Shown here in pieces: positions 23,092 to 35,073 of a stretch of DNA of 64,000 bases. The notes beneath the pieces were generated by a model. It did no database searches and was not told where the DNA came from. It saw nothing but the letters and a program-made list of their open reading frames with translations. Position 1 is the stretch's first letter. The number at the start of each line of letters is the position of its first letter. The translations under genes were made by a program, and so were the position numbers. The stretch comes from Hansfordia pulvinata (Eukaryota > Ascomycota > Sordariomycetes > Xylariales). The stretch covers positions 221,001 to 285,000 of the forward strand of contig BJKQ01000012.1 in NCBI GenBank assembly GCA_006538405.1, written 5' to 3'.

Positions 23092-25042
23092 ATGGCGACC
23101 CGCGAAGGCGCCCCGCTGCTGGCCGACGACGGCCACCACCGACCCGACACGGCGCCGCACGGCCTTGGCCACGGCAATCACGACAGCGCCGACGACGCGG
23201 AAGACCCTCACGCCCACGTCTGGCACTCCGAGCAGTCCCCCGGCCGCCCCGACGACCCCATCCCCGCCTCTGTCTGGCTGCTCACCTTTTCCGCCGGAAT
23301 AAGCGGGCTACTGTTTGGATGTACGTCCCTCCCCTCGCCACGAGCAATCTACACGTATCCCCAAGACGGCCTGTGGTTGCCTACCTGCCAGTCACAGCAG
23401 GTGCAAAGCTGACCTGAGCGCCATGGTCCCAAAAGACGACACGGGCGTCATCTCCGCTACCCTCGTGTCGCTCGGCACTTCCCTCTCAGCCCCGGGCCCG
23501 GAAGCCCGCCCCCTGACCGCCCTGGACAAGTCGGTCATCACCTCGTGCACCTCCGCCGCCGCCCTGCTAGCCTCCCCCTGGCCTCCCTTGCCGCCGATGC
23601 CGCGGGCCGCCGCCCTGTCATCCTCGCCGCCGACGCCCTCTTCGTCCTGGGAGCCCTGGTCCAGGCCTCGGCCCGCTCCGTCCCCGCCATGGTTCTGGGC
23701 CGCTCCATCGTCGGCGCCGGCGTCGGCGCCGCTAGCTTCGTCACCCCGCTCTACATTGCCGAGTTGGCTCCGCCCCGCGCCAGGGGCCGCCTCGTCACCA
23801 TGAACAACCTGTCCGTCACCTTTGGTCAGGTCGTCGCCTACATCGTCGGTTGGCTCCTTTCGGGCCCGTCCTCCGATGGAGCGGGCGGTGCCGAGTCGCA
23901 CGGCTCCTGGCGCTGGATGGTCGGCCTGGGCGCCTTGCCCGCCCTGCTGCAGTGCCTGCTCCTGCTGGCCATGCCCGATACGCCGCGGTGGCTGGTCAAG
24001 GCCGGGCGCTCCACGGTTGCGCTGCGCGTCATCCGACGGACGCTGGGAGTGAGTGCGGGGGACGCAGATGCGGACGCGAGGGCACGCGCCGTGCTTGAGG
24101 ATATCGAGGTCGAGGTTCGACAGGAGGAGCTGGAGGGCCGGGAGGTCGCGGCGGAAGCCGGAGACGACAGCCAGACGGGCAAGTCAGATGCGGCCGGCGG
24201 CTGGCGTGCGGGCTGGCGAATGCTGCTCACGGTGCCCAGAAATAGGCGGGCTTTGACCATTGCCTGTATGTTGCAAGGTTTTCAGCAGCTGTGCGGGTTT
24301 GTAAGTTGCTACCCAACACCACCACGCCTGAACGTGTCGCGGCCGACTGTTTTGCGCGCATGTCCAGTGTTGATAGGACTGATGGCTAACTGCGTGCGAC
24401 ACCTCGCAGAACTCGCTCATGTACTTCTCGGCGACGATCTTCACGGCGCTTGGCTTCTCCGTCCCGACGCTGACTTCGCTGAGCGTTGCGGGGACCAACT
24501 TTGTTTTCACCGTGGCGGCGCTGATGTTGATCGACCGCGTCGGGCGGCGGCGGATCCTGCTGTACTCGGTGCCGTTCATGATAGCGGGCCTGCTGCTTTC
24601 GGCAGCCGGGTTCGAGTCGCTGGACCTGGGGCTGGAGGGCCTGCGTCTGGCTGACGTGGGGGCGAGAGATGACGCTGGCTCGTCGTCGCCGTCGCCGCCG
24701 CGGTACGGGGCAGCGGTGATACTGGGCAGCATCATGGGGTACGTTGCGGCGTTCGCGATTGGATTGGGCAGCGTGCCCTGGATGCAGAGCGAGCTGTTCC
24801 CGTTGTCGGTGCGGTCGCTGGGCAGCGGGCTGGCGACGGCGACCAACTGGGCGGCCAACTTTGTGGTGGGGCTGACGTTCCTGCCGCTGATGGAGGCGCT
24901 GACGCCGGCGTGGACGTTCGTGCTCTACGCGTCGGTGTGCGCGGCCGGGTGGGTGGGCGTGTGGCTCATCTACCCGGAGACGAGCGGCCTGTCGCTCGAG
25001 GCGGCGGCGGATCTGCTCGAGCACGGATGGGGAGTGAGGTAG
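23092..25042 (+). CDS. MFS sugar transporter, myo-inositol transporter-like, one-base frameshift
   Basis: Exons 23092-23320, 23436-24300 and 24410-25042 give about 575 residues after one missing base is allowed. It is a 12-helix plasma-membrane proton symporter of the sugar-porter family, closest in pattern to Itr-type myo-inositol carriers: GLLFGYDTGVISATLVSLGT at helix 1, ELAPPRARGRLVTMNN after helix 4, PWMQSELFPLSVRSLG near helix 10 and PETSGLSLEAA at the C-terminus. The canonical D-R-x-G-R-R loop motif is DAAGRR here. The N-terminus is long, hydrophilic and His/Asp-rich. The frame breaks inside LLASP-LASLAAD at the C5 run 23574-23578; a sixth C would restore it. The rest is intact. Substrate assignment is by motif similarity only. 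Sequence error is my preferred reading; a recent pseudogene is the alternative. Confidence 0.87.
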
Positions 25043-28000
25043 GGATTGAGGGCATTATTTCATGTGTGCCTGTGTAGAAGTTTAGAGACGGAAATACCAT
25101 GTAGGTCAAGACACGTGAGGTATCGGACTGGTAAAGCGTCAGTAGGTACCTATGTAGATACATGTAGATTAGAACTGTAATTCGGAGATAGGTAGGGGTA
25201 GATCTAGGAAGATGCTGCACGCGAGTCCCATTTCCCAGTTCCTCCTGGTCTCGATGTGGTACTTATGTATTGTCCCGGCCCCGAGCTCTGAGGGGCCGAG
25301 GGCATATCGGTTGTGGTGACGGGACAGCTGAGCGTGGTGACTGGATAGCCGGGCAGGCGGTCAGTCGAGACATCCCAAGGAGCCGCATGAGCTGGCGGAG
25401 ACCACGGATGCGAGCACTCGTGTGCATGCCGGCCGGTGTCCATGTGGCAGCCATGGCGAAAACGTGCTGTAACCAATTTGGATAACATGGTTACGGAGTA
25501 AGTCAAATGACGATGGTGGCGACGACTGCCGGGCTTGGGAGAGTCGGGAGGTACATGGATGGGGGGTCAGGTGGGCCCGCGCCCGCGTTGCCGGTCTGCA
25601 CAAACCCCGAACATTGGATCCCAAGGTTCAATGTTGGACGAGTACTGGCGGTACCTTCATCCGAGATCCAGAGCAGGTGGTGATATGTAAAATGTCCCCT
25701 GTGCGCCTGGACTAGCCGTGCTGGGCAGCCAAGGCTTCGGACCGACGCCAGCACGAGAAAGCCGCAATCACCGCCGGAAAGAGCGATTACCGCGTAGGGC
25801 TGGGGGAGGAGGGCGGAGTTACATATCAGGTGCCGCCCTGCAGCCGACGATGAATAATACGGGATGAATAATGCGCCAGGCACATTCGGTACCTAGTCTG
25901 GTCCGGTGCCAGCACCTGTTTCAATTGATGCGTCAAGGGGCGGGATTCACGAATCCCGTCGGCGTTGGGAGGTGTTCAACATGGGAGCAGGTTATTACGG
26001 ATAACATTCATCATCGGGTCGGATGCATAAAAAAAGATCACGGCAAGCCGAGGTCCCGATGCGGATCGGGGCCGGGGTTGTGGTTGGTGGCTGCGGGCCG
26101 GGTTAGGTTCTGTCGAATTGGCCGGGGCATCTGGTATTATCTGCACTTCCTTCTACGGAGTAGCTGGTCCATCAATGGGTCTCGCTCTTTCGGCCTCGGC
26201 TTGGGTGGGGCAAGACGTTGCAGAGTCTGGACGCTTCCACGGTGCGCCGAAAGGACTGGGCCACCTCTGCACCGGGGGGGGGGGGGGGGGGGGGGGAGTC
26301 ATCCTGTGCGAGTGCTCGTGTGCGTGTGAATGTGTGTGGTGCGAGTCAGCCAAAGACCAATGAAACGCCCAGGTGGACGAAAGTTTGACTCGGCCCTCCC
26401 CGACTTGAACCGCAAGCAGACCGTCAGTAGCCGCTGCCGCGCTGGTTCCCACAGCGGAATCAAGGCGATTCCACGGCGGAGCGAAACGCACGCAGAAGAA
26501 GTCCCGAGGTCTCCCATGTCTAGTGGCTTCTTTCTGGGTTGGACTGCCTGAGCTGAGATGATAGTCGTCAACAACGGATCCGCCCTCATCACAAATTGAA
26601 GCCGAGCTTTTTTTTTTTTTCTCCCAAACCCCGACGAAACGTTCTGCATCGGTACGAATGAAGTGATATCTGCGGCGCGCGGATAGGGTGTCTGAATAAG
26701 GAAAGTGGGGATAACACGGCTGCAAAGACTCTAGGTTCGCGCCTTCGCGTTTGGGGCGTCTGCGCCTTCCTTGTCCAGGGTTCTACCGGTAGTCGGTCCC
26801 GTCTGTTAAAGGTAGCACTTGGGTGGTAGGTACGAGCGCGAGTAATAACAAGCGTCTACTGCACAGGCCTGGGCGCTCGGTCGCGCGTTGTCTGACCCTC
26901 CGACAGGGCTGCCCCACCATCCGAGCCGCGACAGGTACCGGTACCAATATCAAGCAGAGCGAGTGTCTGACAGCCTCAGCTGAAGCGACTGTGATCATCG
27001 AGAACCCGTGGGGACATGGCGTCGACAAGGCGAGGACAAAGGGTCTCTTATTCAAGGTCGAATCGAAGACGCAAGTGTCAAGCATGGCCTACATGTGATG
27101 CTTGGGTACTAAGAGTACTCGCATACGGACGTATAGGTACCTGGATGGTCTGCGTGAGGTTTGTCGGGTCCCGGAGCTGGGTATCCGACCGGGAGTCTTG
27201 CATACATCCATGTCTGGGCTGCCTCGTGGCCGTGAAACACTGCGCAAGGGCCAGACATCTGATTCTGTAGATACCACTTCAGTCTGCAATTGGGATCTCG
27301 GGCACGACTATTCTTGGGATTCCATGATGTGCTGCGTTGACTGTGAAGGTTTGCCCCACGCAAGAGAGCATCCAACATCGATTCGATCTCCAGCTGTGTC
27401 CAATCGGCGCGCAGCCCATTCAGAGGCGCCTGGCTGCAGTCAATGGCATGTACATGTATCGATACGAGCAGAGACCCCGACAACATGAGGCAACCACGCA
27501 ACCTCAGCTCCTACGTGTAGGCGGGCACGCCCGCACGACCAGATCCATACCTACATGTACGTACCTCTAGATAGTCGTACTCCCCGATTCGTGTCGGTCA
27601 TGACCTCAGAGCTGGACGCGAAACGGGAAGGATCCACCGCGCGGGCCTCGGAACCGGGCGGGCAGGTGCGCCGTTGCGCAGCGTTCGCAGTGGGCGTTAA
27701 CCAATGTCGCGTTCGGGTGGAGCCCGCTCTGGAAGTTACCTAATTCTCCCCTATCGTCATCTTTTCATCGCCTCTGATCGGCCTGCGGCGAGCCCGGCTG
27801 GTGTCGCTGGCGTTCTCTCCCTTTTGGCATGGCCTGCTGCATGGCCGGCTCTCTGTCGCCTCAGCCGCGACGAACGAACCAACCCGGCCCTGCTCTGTCG
27901 AGGTCCAGCTGTCTGTCGAACCCAATCCCAATGGGTCTCCAGGCCCGAGCAGCCCCGACCCCCCGCCACCTCCGTCACCCAGCTCGCGCTGCCTCGCTGA

Positions 28001-28581
28001 CTCTATCCCGGCCCGGCTTTAGGTAGGCTCGCGCCGGAAGAGCCCGTCCTCCCCTTCGGCCCAACTACGACTACGAGTAATCACGCCTGGACCCTTGGCG
28101 CTTCGGATTTCAAATCCCCATCCGGGCTCGACAGTCTCCGTTCTCCAGCTGCTTCGGCCTCCGCCCGTAGCTCCTCCCGCACTCATGTTATGTACGAGTC
28201 CAGCTGCTACCCTGGCAAATAATAAAGTTGACCTCTGCCTCCACCCCCCTCGTCCTGTGATTTCCCTCTGCTGTCTGTCACCTTGCTCTGCAACACCCGT
28301 GGTCTCTTGGATCCCCCATCCACATTGCCATTGAAATACGTTTCCATTGCTCGACTTGAACTTGGGCGACAACTACCGCTATTACCTACCACTCAGCATC
28401 TCGACACCCATCGTACTACACGGGCACACCACGCGTCTTCCAGGCCAGCACCGCGCCCTACGCCTTCTGGCCACCACGCCCCAGTGCCTCAAGTGAAGTG
28501 CCTCGACTCCTAATCAACTAGCTGGCACCCAGCAATCCGACAAAGCCTGCCCGCCGCTTGGGCGCGTCACCAAGCCCCATC
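25043..28581. other. Spacer between the two transporter genes
   Basis: About 3.5 kb, including the promoter and leader of the downstream DHA1 transporter. It holds AGGTACCT at 25144, an 8-bp inverted repeat at 25941-25958, a G23 run at 26274-26296, a T13 run at 26608-26620 and TACGAGTA at 28072. No further gene is supported. Confidence 0.5.
26274..26296. repeat. G23 homopolymer tract
   Basis: Twenty-three uninterrupted G residues in intergenic DNA, the longest of seven G or C runs of 12 or more in the window. Confidence 0.95.
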
Positions 28582-30605
28582 ATGAACATGGACGAGGTAG
28601 ACCGCGAGCTCATGGCCGCCGAAAAGGAGGCTGGCAGAAACGCCAACCGCCGCTCAACCGAGCCGGACCACGCCAGAGACAGCCACGAGGTCGAGCGCGT
28701 CGTCACGGCGTCGTCCGTCTCGACCGCCTCGTCGAGCGCCGACGCCGTTGCCCGCCGCACAGGCGGCATGAGTCGCATCCCCACGTCGCGCGACCTCGAG
28801 CGCCATCCCACCGAGCTCAGCCGCATCCACACGGCCCGCAGTCAGCACAGCGCCACCGTCGGCCGCGGCCTGCGCAGCCGCGAGTCTCGCCGCCCTCTTC
28901 CTTCTTTCGGCGCCGGCAAGCCCTTCCCGCCGGCTCTGCCCGATCAGGAGGAATACGTTGTCGAGTTTGAAGGGCCTGACGACCCCTACCACGCCCAGAA
29001 CTGGCCAACAAACAAGAAGCTCCTGACTGCCGCCATGCTTGCCTACACCACCATGGTCTCCTCCTTCACCTCCAGCATCTTCTCAGCCGCCACCAGCGCC
29101 GTTGCTGCCGAGTTCGACGTCAGCACCGAGGTCGGCATTCTCGGCGTCTCTCTCTACGTCCTTGGCTTTGCCACAGGCCCCACGATATGGGCGCCCCTGT
29201 CCGAGCTCAAGGGCCGCCGCATGCCGATTGTCGTCTCCATGTTCGGTTTCTCTATCTTCACTATCGCCTGCGCCGTCGCCAAGGACCTGCAGACTCTCAT
29301 GATCTGCCGCTTCTTTGCTGGCTTCATGGGCGCTTGCCCTCTGTCTGTCGTCGCCGCCGTCTTCTCCGACATGTTTGACAACAACACCCGCGGCATCGCC
29401 ATCACCGTCTTCTCCATGACTGTCTTCACTGGCCCTTTCCTCGCCCCCTTCATCGGTGGCTTCATTGTCACCTCCTACCTCGGCTGGCGCTGGACCATGT
29501 ACATCACTGCCATCATGGGGTTTGTCGCTTTCGCTCTTGATGTTGTCTTTCTTGAGGAGACCTACCCGCCGGTCATCCTCGTCGAGAAGGCTGCCGAGCT
29601 GCGCCGCCGAACCAAGAACTGGGGCATCCACGCCAAGCAGGAAGAGATTGAAGTCGACTTGAACGAGCTGATCCAGAAGAACTTCTCCCGTCCTATGCGC
29701 CTCCTGTTTGGCGAGCCCATCGTCACCCTCCTATCCGTGTACATGGCCTTTATTTACGGCCTTCTGGTGAGTTTGCTCGATTCTTCATTCACCGTAGCCA
29801 CGAGAAGACTCCTAAACTAATGGTCTTCAGTACCTCTTCTTGACCGCCTACCCCTTTGTTTTCCAGGGCGTCTATCACATGACCCCCGGCGTTGGAGGCC
29901 TGGCCTTTTTTGGCATGATTGTGGGCCAGATCATTGCTGGCACCGCAGTTCTCGTTATGCAGCCGGACTACCAGCGGAAGCTCAAAGCTAACAATGGCGT
30001 TCCCGTCCCCGAGTGGCGTTTGCCTATTGTCATTGTCGGTGGTGTCGCCTTTGCTGGTGGCATCTTCTGGTTTGGCTGGACCGGCTACCGCGAGGATATC
30101 CACTGGATCGTGCCCACGTGCTCTGGAATCCTGTCTGGCTTTGGCCTGATGGCCATCTTCCTCCAAGCACTCAACTACCTTGTTGATGCCTACCTCATGT
30201 TGTAAGTTGGCCCTGTTGCATCACACACATCCATATTGGTCCCACAGACTAACTCCCAACAGTGCCGCCTCTGCCATTGCCGGTAACACTTTCCTGCGCT
30301 CGCTCTGCGGAGCTGGCTTCCCGCTCTTTGCCAGTTACATGTTCAACGGGCTTGGCATCAACTGGGCTTCGACAGTACTTGGCTGCGTCGCCGTTATCCT
30401 CATTCCCATCCCCGTTGTCTTCTACATGTATGGCGACCGTATCCGGGCCAAGAGCAGTTTCGCCCCTACCGGGCCGTCGCCCACCAAGCGTGATGACGAC
30501 GCTGACAATGCCTCCCCTGCGCCCTTGAATGTCGAAAAGTCGGAGCAGGCTGATCACGCCGCCCTGGCCAACGCTCCACGGGTCGATCGCGAGACTGCTG
30601 CGTGA
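28582..30605 (+). CDS. MFS transporter, DHA1 drug/polyamine:H+ antiporter
   Basis: Exons 28582-29766, 29831-30201 and 30263-30605 encode 632 residues, intact throughout. The first ~130 residues are hydrophilic, Ser/Arg-rich and presumably cytosolic; the family entry sequence YHAQNWPTNKKLL precedes helix 1. Motif A in the helix 2-3 loop reads GPTIWAPLSELKGRR, and the antiporter motif C in helix 5 reads FTGPFLAPFIGGF; both place it in the 12-helix DHA1 group with Tpo1-4, Flr1 and fungal multidrug transporters. NWGIHAKQEEIEVDLNELIQ lies in the central cytosolic loop. The start is the ATG at 28582 (MNMDEVDRELMA); a second ATG follows two codons later. Intron phases are 0 and 2 with CTAAC branch points. 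Likely plasma-membrane export of polyamines or toxic compounds; the actual substrate cannot be read from sequence. Confidence 0.92.
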
Positions 30606-31447
30606 AAGACCATTTGCAAAACGATTTGAAAAGAAAACAACTTAACGAACGCACTTGGCGAGAAAGCTGAGGAATGACCTGACGATACCCTTACATAGCG
30701 GACATGTTTCCAGGTTGCCCTGCATCATATTAGCCGGAGCCAATAGCTCAGTCCAATCTAGAGTAATATTAATATTGATAATTCATGTCAGCACTCCATA
30801 CTATGCAACGTACAATGTGGTGCAATCGACCGGAATCCCATCTAGCAAAGACGTAGTTGAACAAGGTCTGCGTTCCATCAGGGTCTGCCGGCTATCGGTC
30901 TTGAGCCGTGCCATCTGCTGGTCTTGCACTGGTCAGAGCATATGCCGAGGGGAACTTCCCCAAAGTTTCTCTTCTCGCCCGGGGCCAAGGATACGCAAGC
31001 GGACATGGGAGGTATGTCCCCCTACTCTGTCGGATTGTCACCTGAATTGGTGATTTTGGGCAGAAGCTGCCTCTTGATCCTATCCCGCGCATTTCAACCT
31101 CGAGTCCAAGCTCTCCCAGACAAGACGCCACTGCCACCTTGAAAACTTGGCAGTCGAACCCCTGGTAGTCCTCGGTCCTTCGACGCACAGAGGTCGCGGC
31201 CCAACCCATTCACATGCCAACGCCGATGTCCGAACCGCGTGCAGGAACATCGCCTCGGGCGGACATCGTTGCCGGCTGTGTCAGGGTGGGTGAGGTCAGA
31301 GAGCACCCGTTCTAAGTCTATTCCAATTTCTGTCTTGCCTCTTGGTGAGTGGCGCCCGCTTCTCGGCACCAGCGCTTTATATAATTTCAAAATCAACAAT
31401 CAGTCACTTTTTCTCTTTTCCCACCCCTTTCCGAGTCGCCCATCCCA
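30606..31447. other. Convergent 3' spacer between DHA1 transporter and trpE
   Basis: Both flanking genes end into this stretch. I see only 3' untranslated sequence and no additional gene. Confidence 0.55.
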
Positions 31448-33154
31448 CTATTGTGTCTCCCGCGCGGCGTACAGCTTCTCGGCCGAGGTGATGCACGTCA
31501 TGTTGGCGCCCAGCTTGTTCATCGTCTCCATCCACTCGTCATACTCGTCCGAATCGAAGACGATTCCACCACCTGCGAAAAAGGGTCTGCGTTAGTCGGT
31601 GCATGTCAAGACTCTTTTAACTCCTTTCCTCTCCAGGAGACCTGTCGTGTAACTTACCAGCTTGGAGATACGCAACGCCGTCCTTGGCCATCATGGTGCG
31701 CAGAGCTATGCAGGTGTCCATGGCGCCCCGGATCTCGTTGCCCTGGCTATCAACGGAGCCATACCCAAAGTAGCCCACAGCGCCGGCGTAGATGCCGCGG
31801 CGCTCTCCCTCGAGCTCCGCGATGAGCTCCATGGCGCGGACCTTGGGGGCGCCCGAGACGGTGCCCGCGGGGAAGATGGAGCGGAAGGCGTCGAAGCGGG
31901 TGCAGTCGGGGCGCAATACGCCCGAGACTTGGGACACGAGATGCATGACGTGGCTGAAGCGCTCGACGGCCATAAGGCGGTCTACGCGGGTGGTGAGAGG
32001 GTCGCACACGCGGTTAATGTCGTTGCGGGCGAGATCGACGAGCATGACGTGTTCAGCGCGGTCCTTGAGGGAGGCCTGGAGCTCCTGGGCCAGGCGGTCG
32101 TCTTCTTGGGGTTCTTGCCACGCTTGACGGTGCCGGCAATGGGATGCGTGATGATGCGGCCGGTGGCATCGTCTTCCTTGACGAGAAGCTCGGGCGAGGC
32201 GCCGATGAGCTGGAACTCACCGCCGCAGTTGATGTAGAAGAGGTAAGGGGAGGGGTTGACGGTGCGTAGGTGGCGGTAGATGTTGAACGGGTGCAGGTCG
32301 GTGGGGCGGGCGAAGCGCTGCGACGGGACGGCCTGGATGATGTCGCCCTTGACAATGTGCTTCTTGAGGGTTGACACGTGGCGCTCGTAGCCTTCGCGGC
32401 CGACGTTGGAGGTGTACTCGTTGTCGAGGCGGACGGGGCCCTGGTGGGGGACGGGGATGTCCGGGCCGTTGAGGACGTCGATGAGGTCGCGGATGACGGA
32501 GGCGGCGCGCTGGTACTCGGCGTCGAGGCCGGCGCCGAGGTCGTCGGGGACATTCAGATAGGTGATGACCTTGATGACGCCGAAGAAGCGATCAAAGGCG
32601 ACGATCGTGTCGAAGAGCATGAAGAGAGACTCGGGGATGCCGACGTTGTCCTTGAGGGGGCGGGCGGTCTTGGGCTCGAAGTAGCGGACACAGTCGTAAC
32701 CAACGTAGCCGACGGCGCCGCCGGTCATGGGGGGCAGCTTGAGGTCGGGCAAGTGCAGGACGGTGCGGGTGGCCAGCTCGCGCTCGAGGGCGGGCAGGGG
32801 ATCGACGTCGGGGCCATGGCCGGCGCCAGTCTTGAGGATGTGACGGGGGCCGGCGCCGACGAAGCTGTAGCGGCCGACCTTCTCGGTGGCGGCGCTCTCG
32901 AAGAGGAAGGACGAGTCGGACTTGGAGTGGTGTGAGACCTTGAGGTAGGCGGCGGAGGGCGTGATGAGGTCGGCCGAGATCTGGGCGCACAGGGGCACGA
33001 GGTTGGGCTTCTTGGGGCCCGGGGGCGGGCTGGCGAGCAGGTCCTTGACCGTCTCGAGAGACGGCTGGATGCTGTGCTGTGGAGGGGGCGGACAGGTCAG
33101 CGGGGCCCTAGCAGTGAGGGGAGGGAGGTCCAGCCTACTTACTGGTAGATCCAT
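31448..33154 (-). CDS. trpE: Anthranilate synthase component I, one-base frameshift
   Basis: Catalyses chorismate plus ammonia or glutamine to anthranilate, the first step of tryptophan synthesis, partnered with a glutaminase subunit encoded elsewhere. Exons are 33154-33143 (only MDLP), 33076-31658 and 31572-31448; about 518 residues after one missing base. The N-terminal domain has the tryptophan feedback region ([19 protein letters not shown]). The chorismate-binding domain shows [49 protein letters not shown] and [10 protein letters not shown]. The C-terminus is [17 protein letters not shown], split by an intron. The frame breaks after GTVKRGKNP at the G run 32108-32111; one extra G (C on the coding strand) restores an [16 protein letters not shown] continuation. 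Because loss would mean tryptophan auxotrophy and all other residues are conserved, a consensus error is likely. Confidence 0.93.
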
Positions 33155-34369
33155 AGCTGGGGAGTGAGGCAGTCGGGCGCAAGGTGGCCGAGTCGGTCGC
33201 GATGCGAGAATGGGGGAGACGAAGCAGCGGCCAGCTTTGGTCCCAGTTAATGGATGTATCAAAGTCAGGCAGTCGGCCAGTTAGTCAGTCGGCGGTCGCC
33301 GCTTCCTCCTCAGGTTCCCTGCGCGGGCGGCGGTGGTGGTGGGGGTGGGTCGATAAGCCGATCCAGGACGCGGAAGGTACGCCCATTCTTGTGCGACTGC
33401 CTGCATGTGCCCAATTATGATTCGGCGGACTTACTCATCCACACGTCAGGCAACCTGGGATGTCACCGTCCTCGGCTTGGAATTTCCATGATCAATGCTG
33501 CAGTGCAGCTTTTCTACAAAAATCTCCCAAAAAAAGGAGGGTGCCTGGGCTGTACTCGTACTCAAACTGATCGCTAGCTTGGTTGGAAGGTTCTCGCTTC
33601 GTATCGGAGCCGCTTGGCTTGGAGGGGCACACTGCGTCTGGATCCACTTCCGATGACTGGTTCCGTCGACGGAGAGCGGCGTTGATCTTTGCCAGCGAGA
33701 AATATCGTGTTGCTTATGCTCACGGAGCGTAGTGGAGCAGCAGGGAGCTCTGCCATATCACCTTCATTACCCACGCTTCGACGAGTCCGACACATTTGGC
33801 ACATATGAACAGATGTGCATCCAAACATTAGAGCGCGGTGGCAAATTGGTATACAAGTACAGTTCCATGAATAGACACAAGTAGCGGGAAACTCCGTGTG
33901 GTTTCCTTGGTGGAAAGGAGCGTCCCTTGCTTGGAGCTGTGCTCTTTGATATGACACCGACAGATACGAACTGAAAACAACGCTGCTATTCTGAGGGAAA
34001 CCTCGGCGGTAACCAGCTACTAGATCCCTCGAATGAGATGGAATCTCCGGTAAAATAGGTTCTGCCTGAATACATGATGGTTGCCTACCTGGTGAGCGCA
34101 AGATTCATCAAGAAACAGAGGCACTCAGAGGGCATATGACGCGCCTGCGTGATCACCGAGGGAACCCATCCGACCAGAGAGCGACGGACGCACAGCGTAC
34201 CTGCTTGCCCCTCTTGCACTCAATCAGCCCCATTTGTCGGCGGGCGGCGGCTCTCTTACCTCCTCACCCACGGGAATCGGATAGCCCCGAACCCCAATGC
34301 ATTCCTCAGCAACTCAAAGCTCCAACAAAGTTGAACAAGGTTGTTGTTGTTGAAGAAGAAGACACAAGA
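33155..34369. other. Spacer between trpE promoter and the NuiA-like gene
   Basis: Contains the trpE promoter side and the 3' flank of the next minus-strand gene, plus one TACTCGTA at 33553. No further gene is seen. Confidence 0.5.
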
Positions 34370-35073
34370 TCAGCTCTCGACAGCCAGCGCCTTAGCGCCC
34401 ACGATCCGCGCGTCCCCGCCATCCCACTTGGCCGCAGAGACGACCCAGTACTCGGCGCGCGCCCCTCCCGTCGGCACGCGGTAGACGCGGACGTCACTGC
34501 CGCGCGACGCGTCGCGCACCGCGGCCAGGACGCCCGCGTACTGCCCGCGCGGGTCCCAGCTGGCCGGGTCGAGGATTTCGATGGAGCGCGTGGCGTCCTG
34601 CGGCGAGGGATGCTCAATCAGGCGGGCAAACTCGGCTGTTGTAGTTGCACGGGGGTTTCTGTCAGTAACGTTCGTTCGAGGGTTGGAGGTGGAAGGGGGG
34701 AAGGGGGCGTGCCGATGGCGGGGCACAGCTGCGTGGATGGTGATGAAAGGGAATGTGCTTGAGAGAAGACAGGCAGAGGGAAGCAAAGCAGACATGCGGA
34801 GAGAGAACGCTGTCACGCACCTTCATCAGGCAGGCCCTTATCCCCCGCCTCAGGCCAGGCCAGGGATACGGGCACGAACGGCTCGTCGGCGTCGCTGGCG
34901 TAGAACACGTCGGCAACGGCGTCGCGGATGCCCGCCGGGATCTGGGCGCCGGCATCAGTGGCTTTGAGCTGTTTGCCGCCACCGCTGCCCTTCTTGCTGG
35001 CGGACGACGTCGCCTCCGAGGCGTCCTCGTTGGCCTTGTCCAGGAACGCCATGTAGTCGTCGTCGGTAGCCAT
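34370..35073 (-). CDS. Nuclease A inhibitor (NuiA)-like protein
   Basis: Exons 35073-34821 and 34635-34370 encode 172 residues. The N-terminal third (MATDDDYMAFLDKANEDASE and a Ser/Lys/Gly linker) looks disordered. The rest resembles the small alpha/beta NuiA fold: VADVFYASDADEPFVPVSLAW parallels the Y-x-S-E-S-D-x-P-F-E strand of cyanobacterial NuiA, and VRVYRVPTGGARAEYWVVSA followed by a C-terminal VGAKALAVES parallels its last strands. NuiA inhibits a secreted non-specific DNA/RNA nuclease; many fungi carry such homologues of unknown role. The splice joins GLPDEA to EFARLIEHPSP in frame. No signal peptide, so cytosolic or nuclear. The gene itself is convincing; the family assignment rests on remembered motif shape and is moderate. 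Confidence 0.68.
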
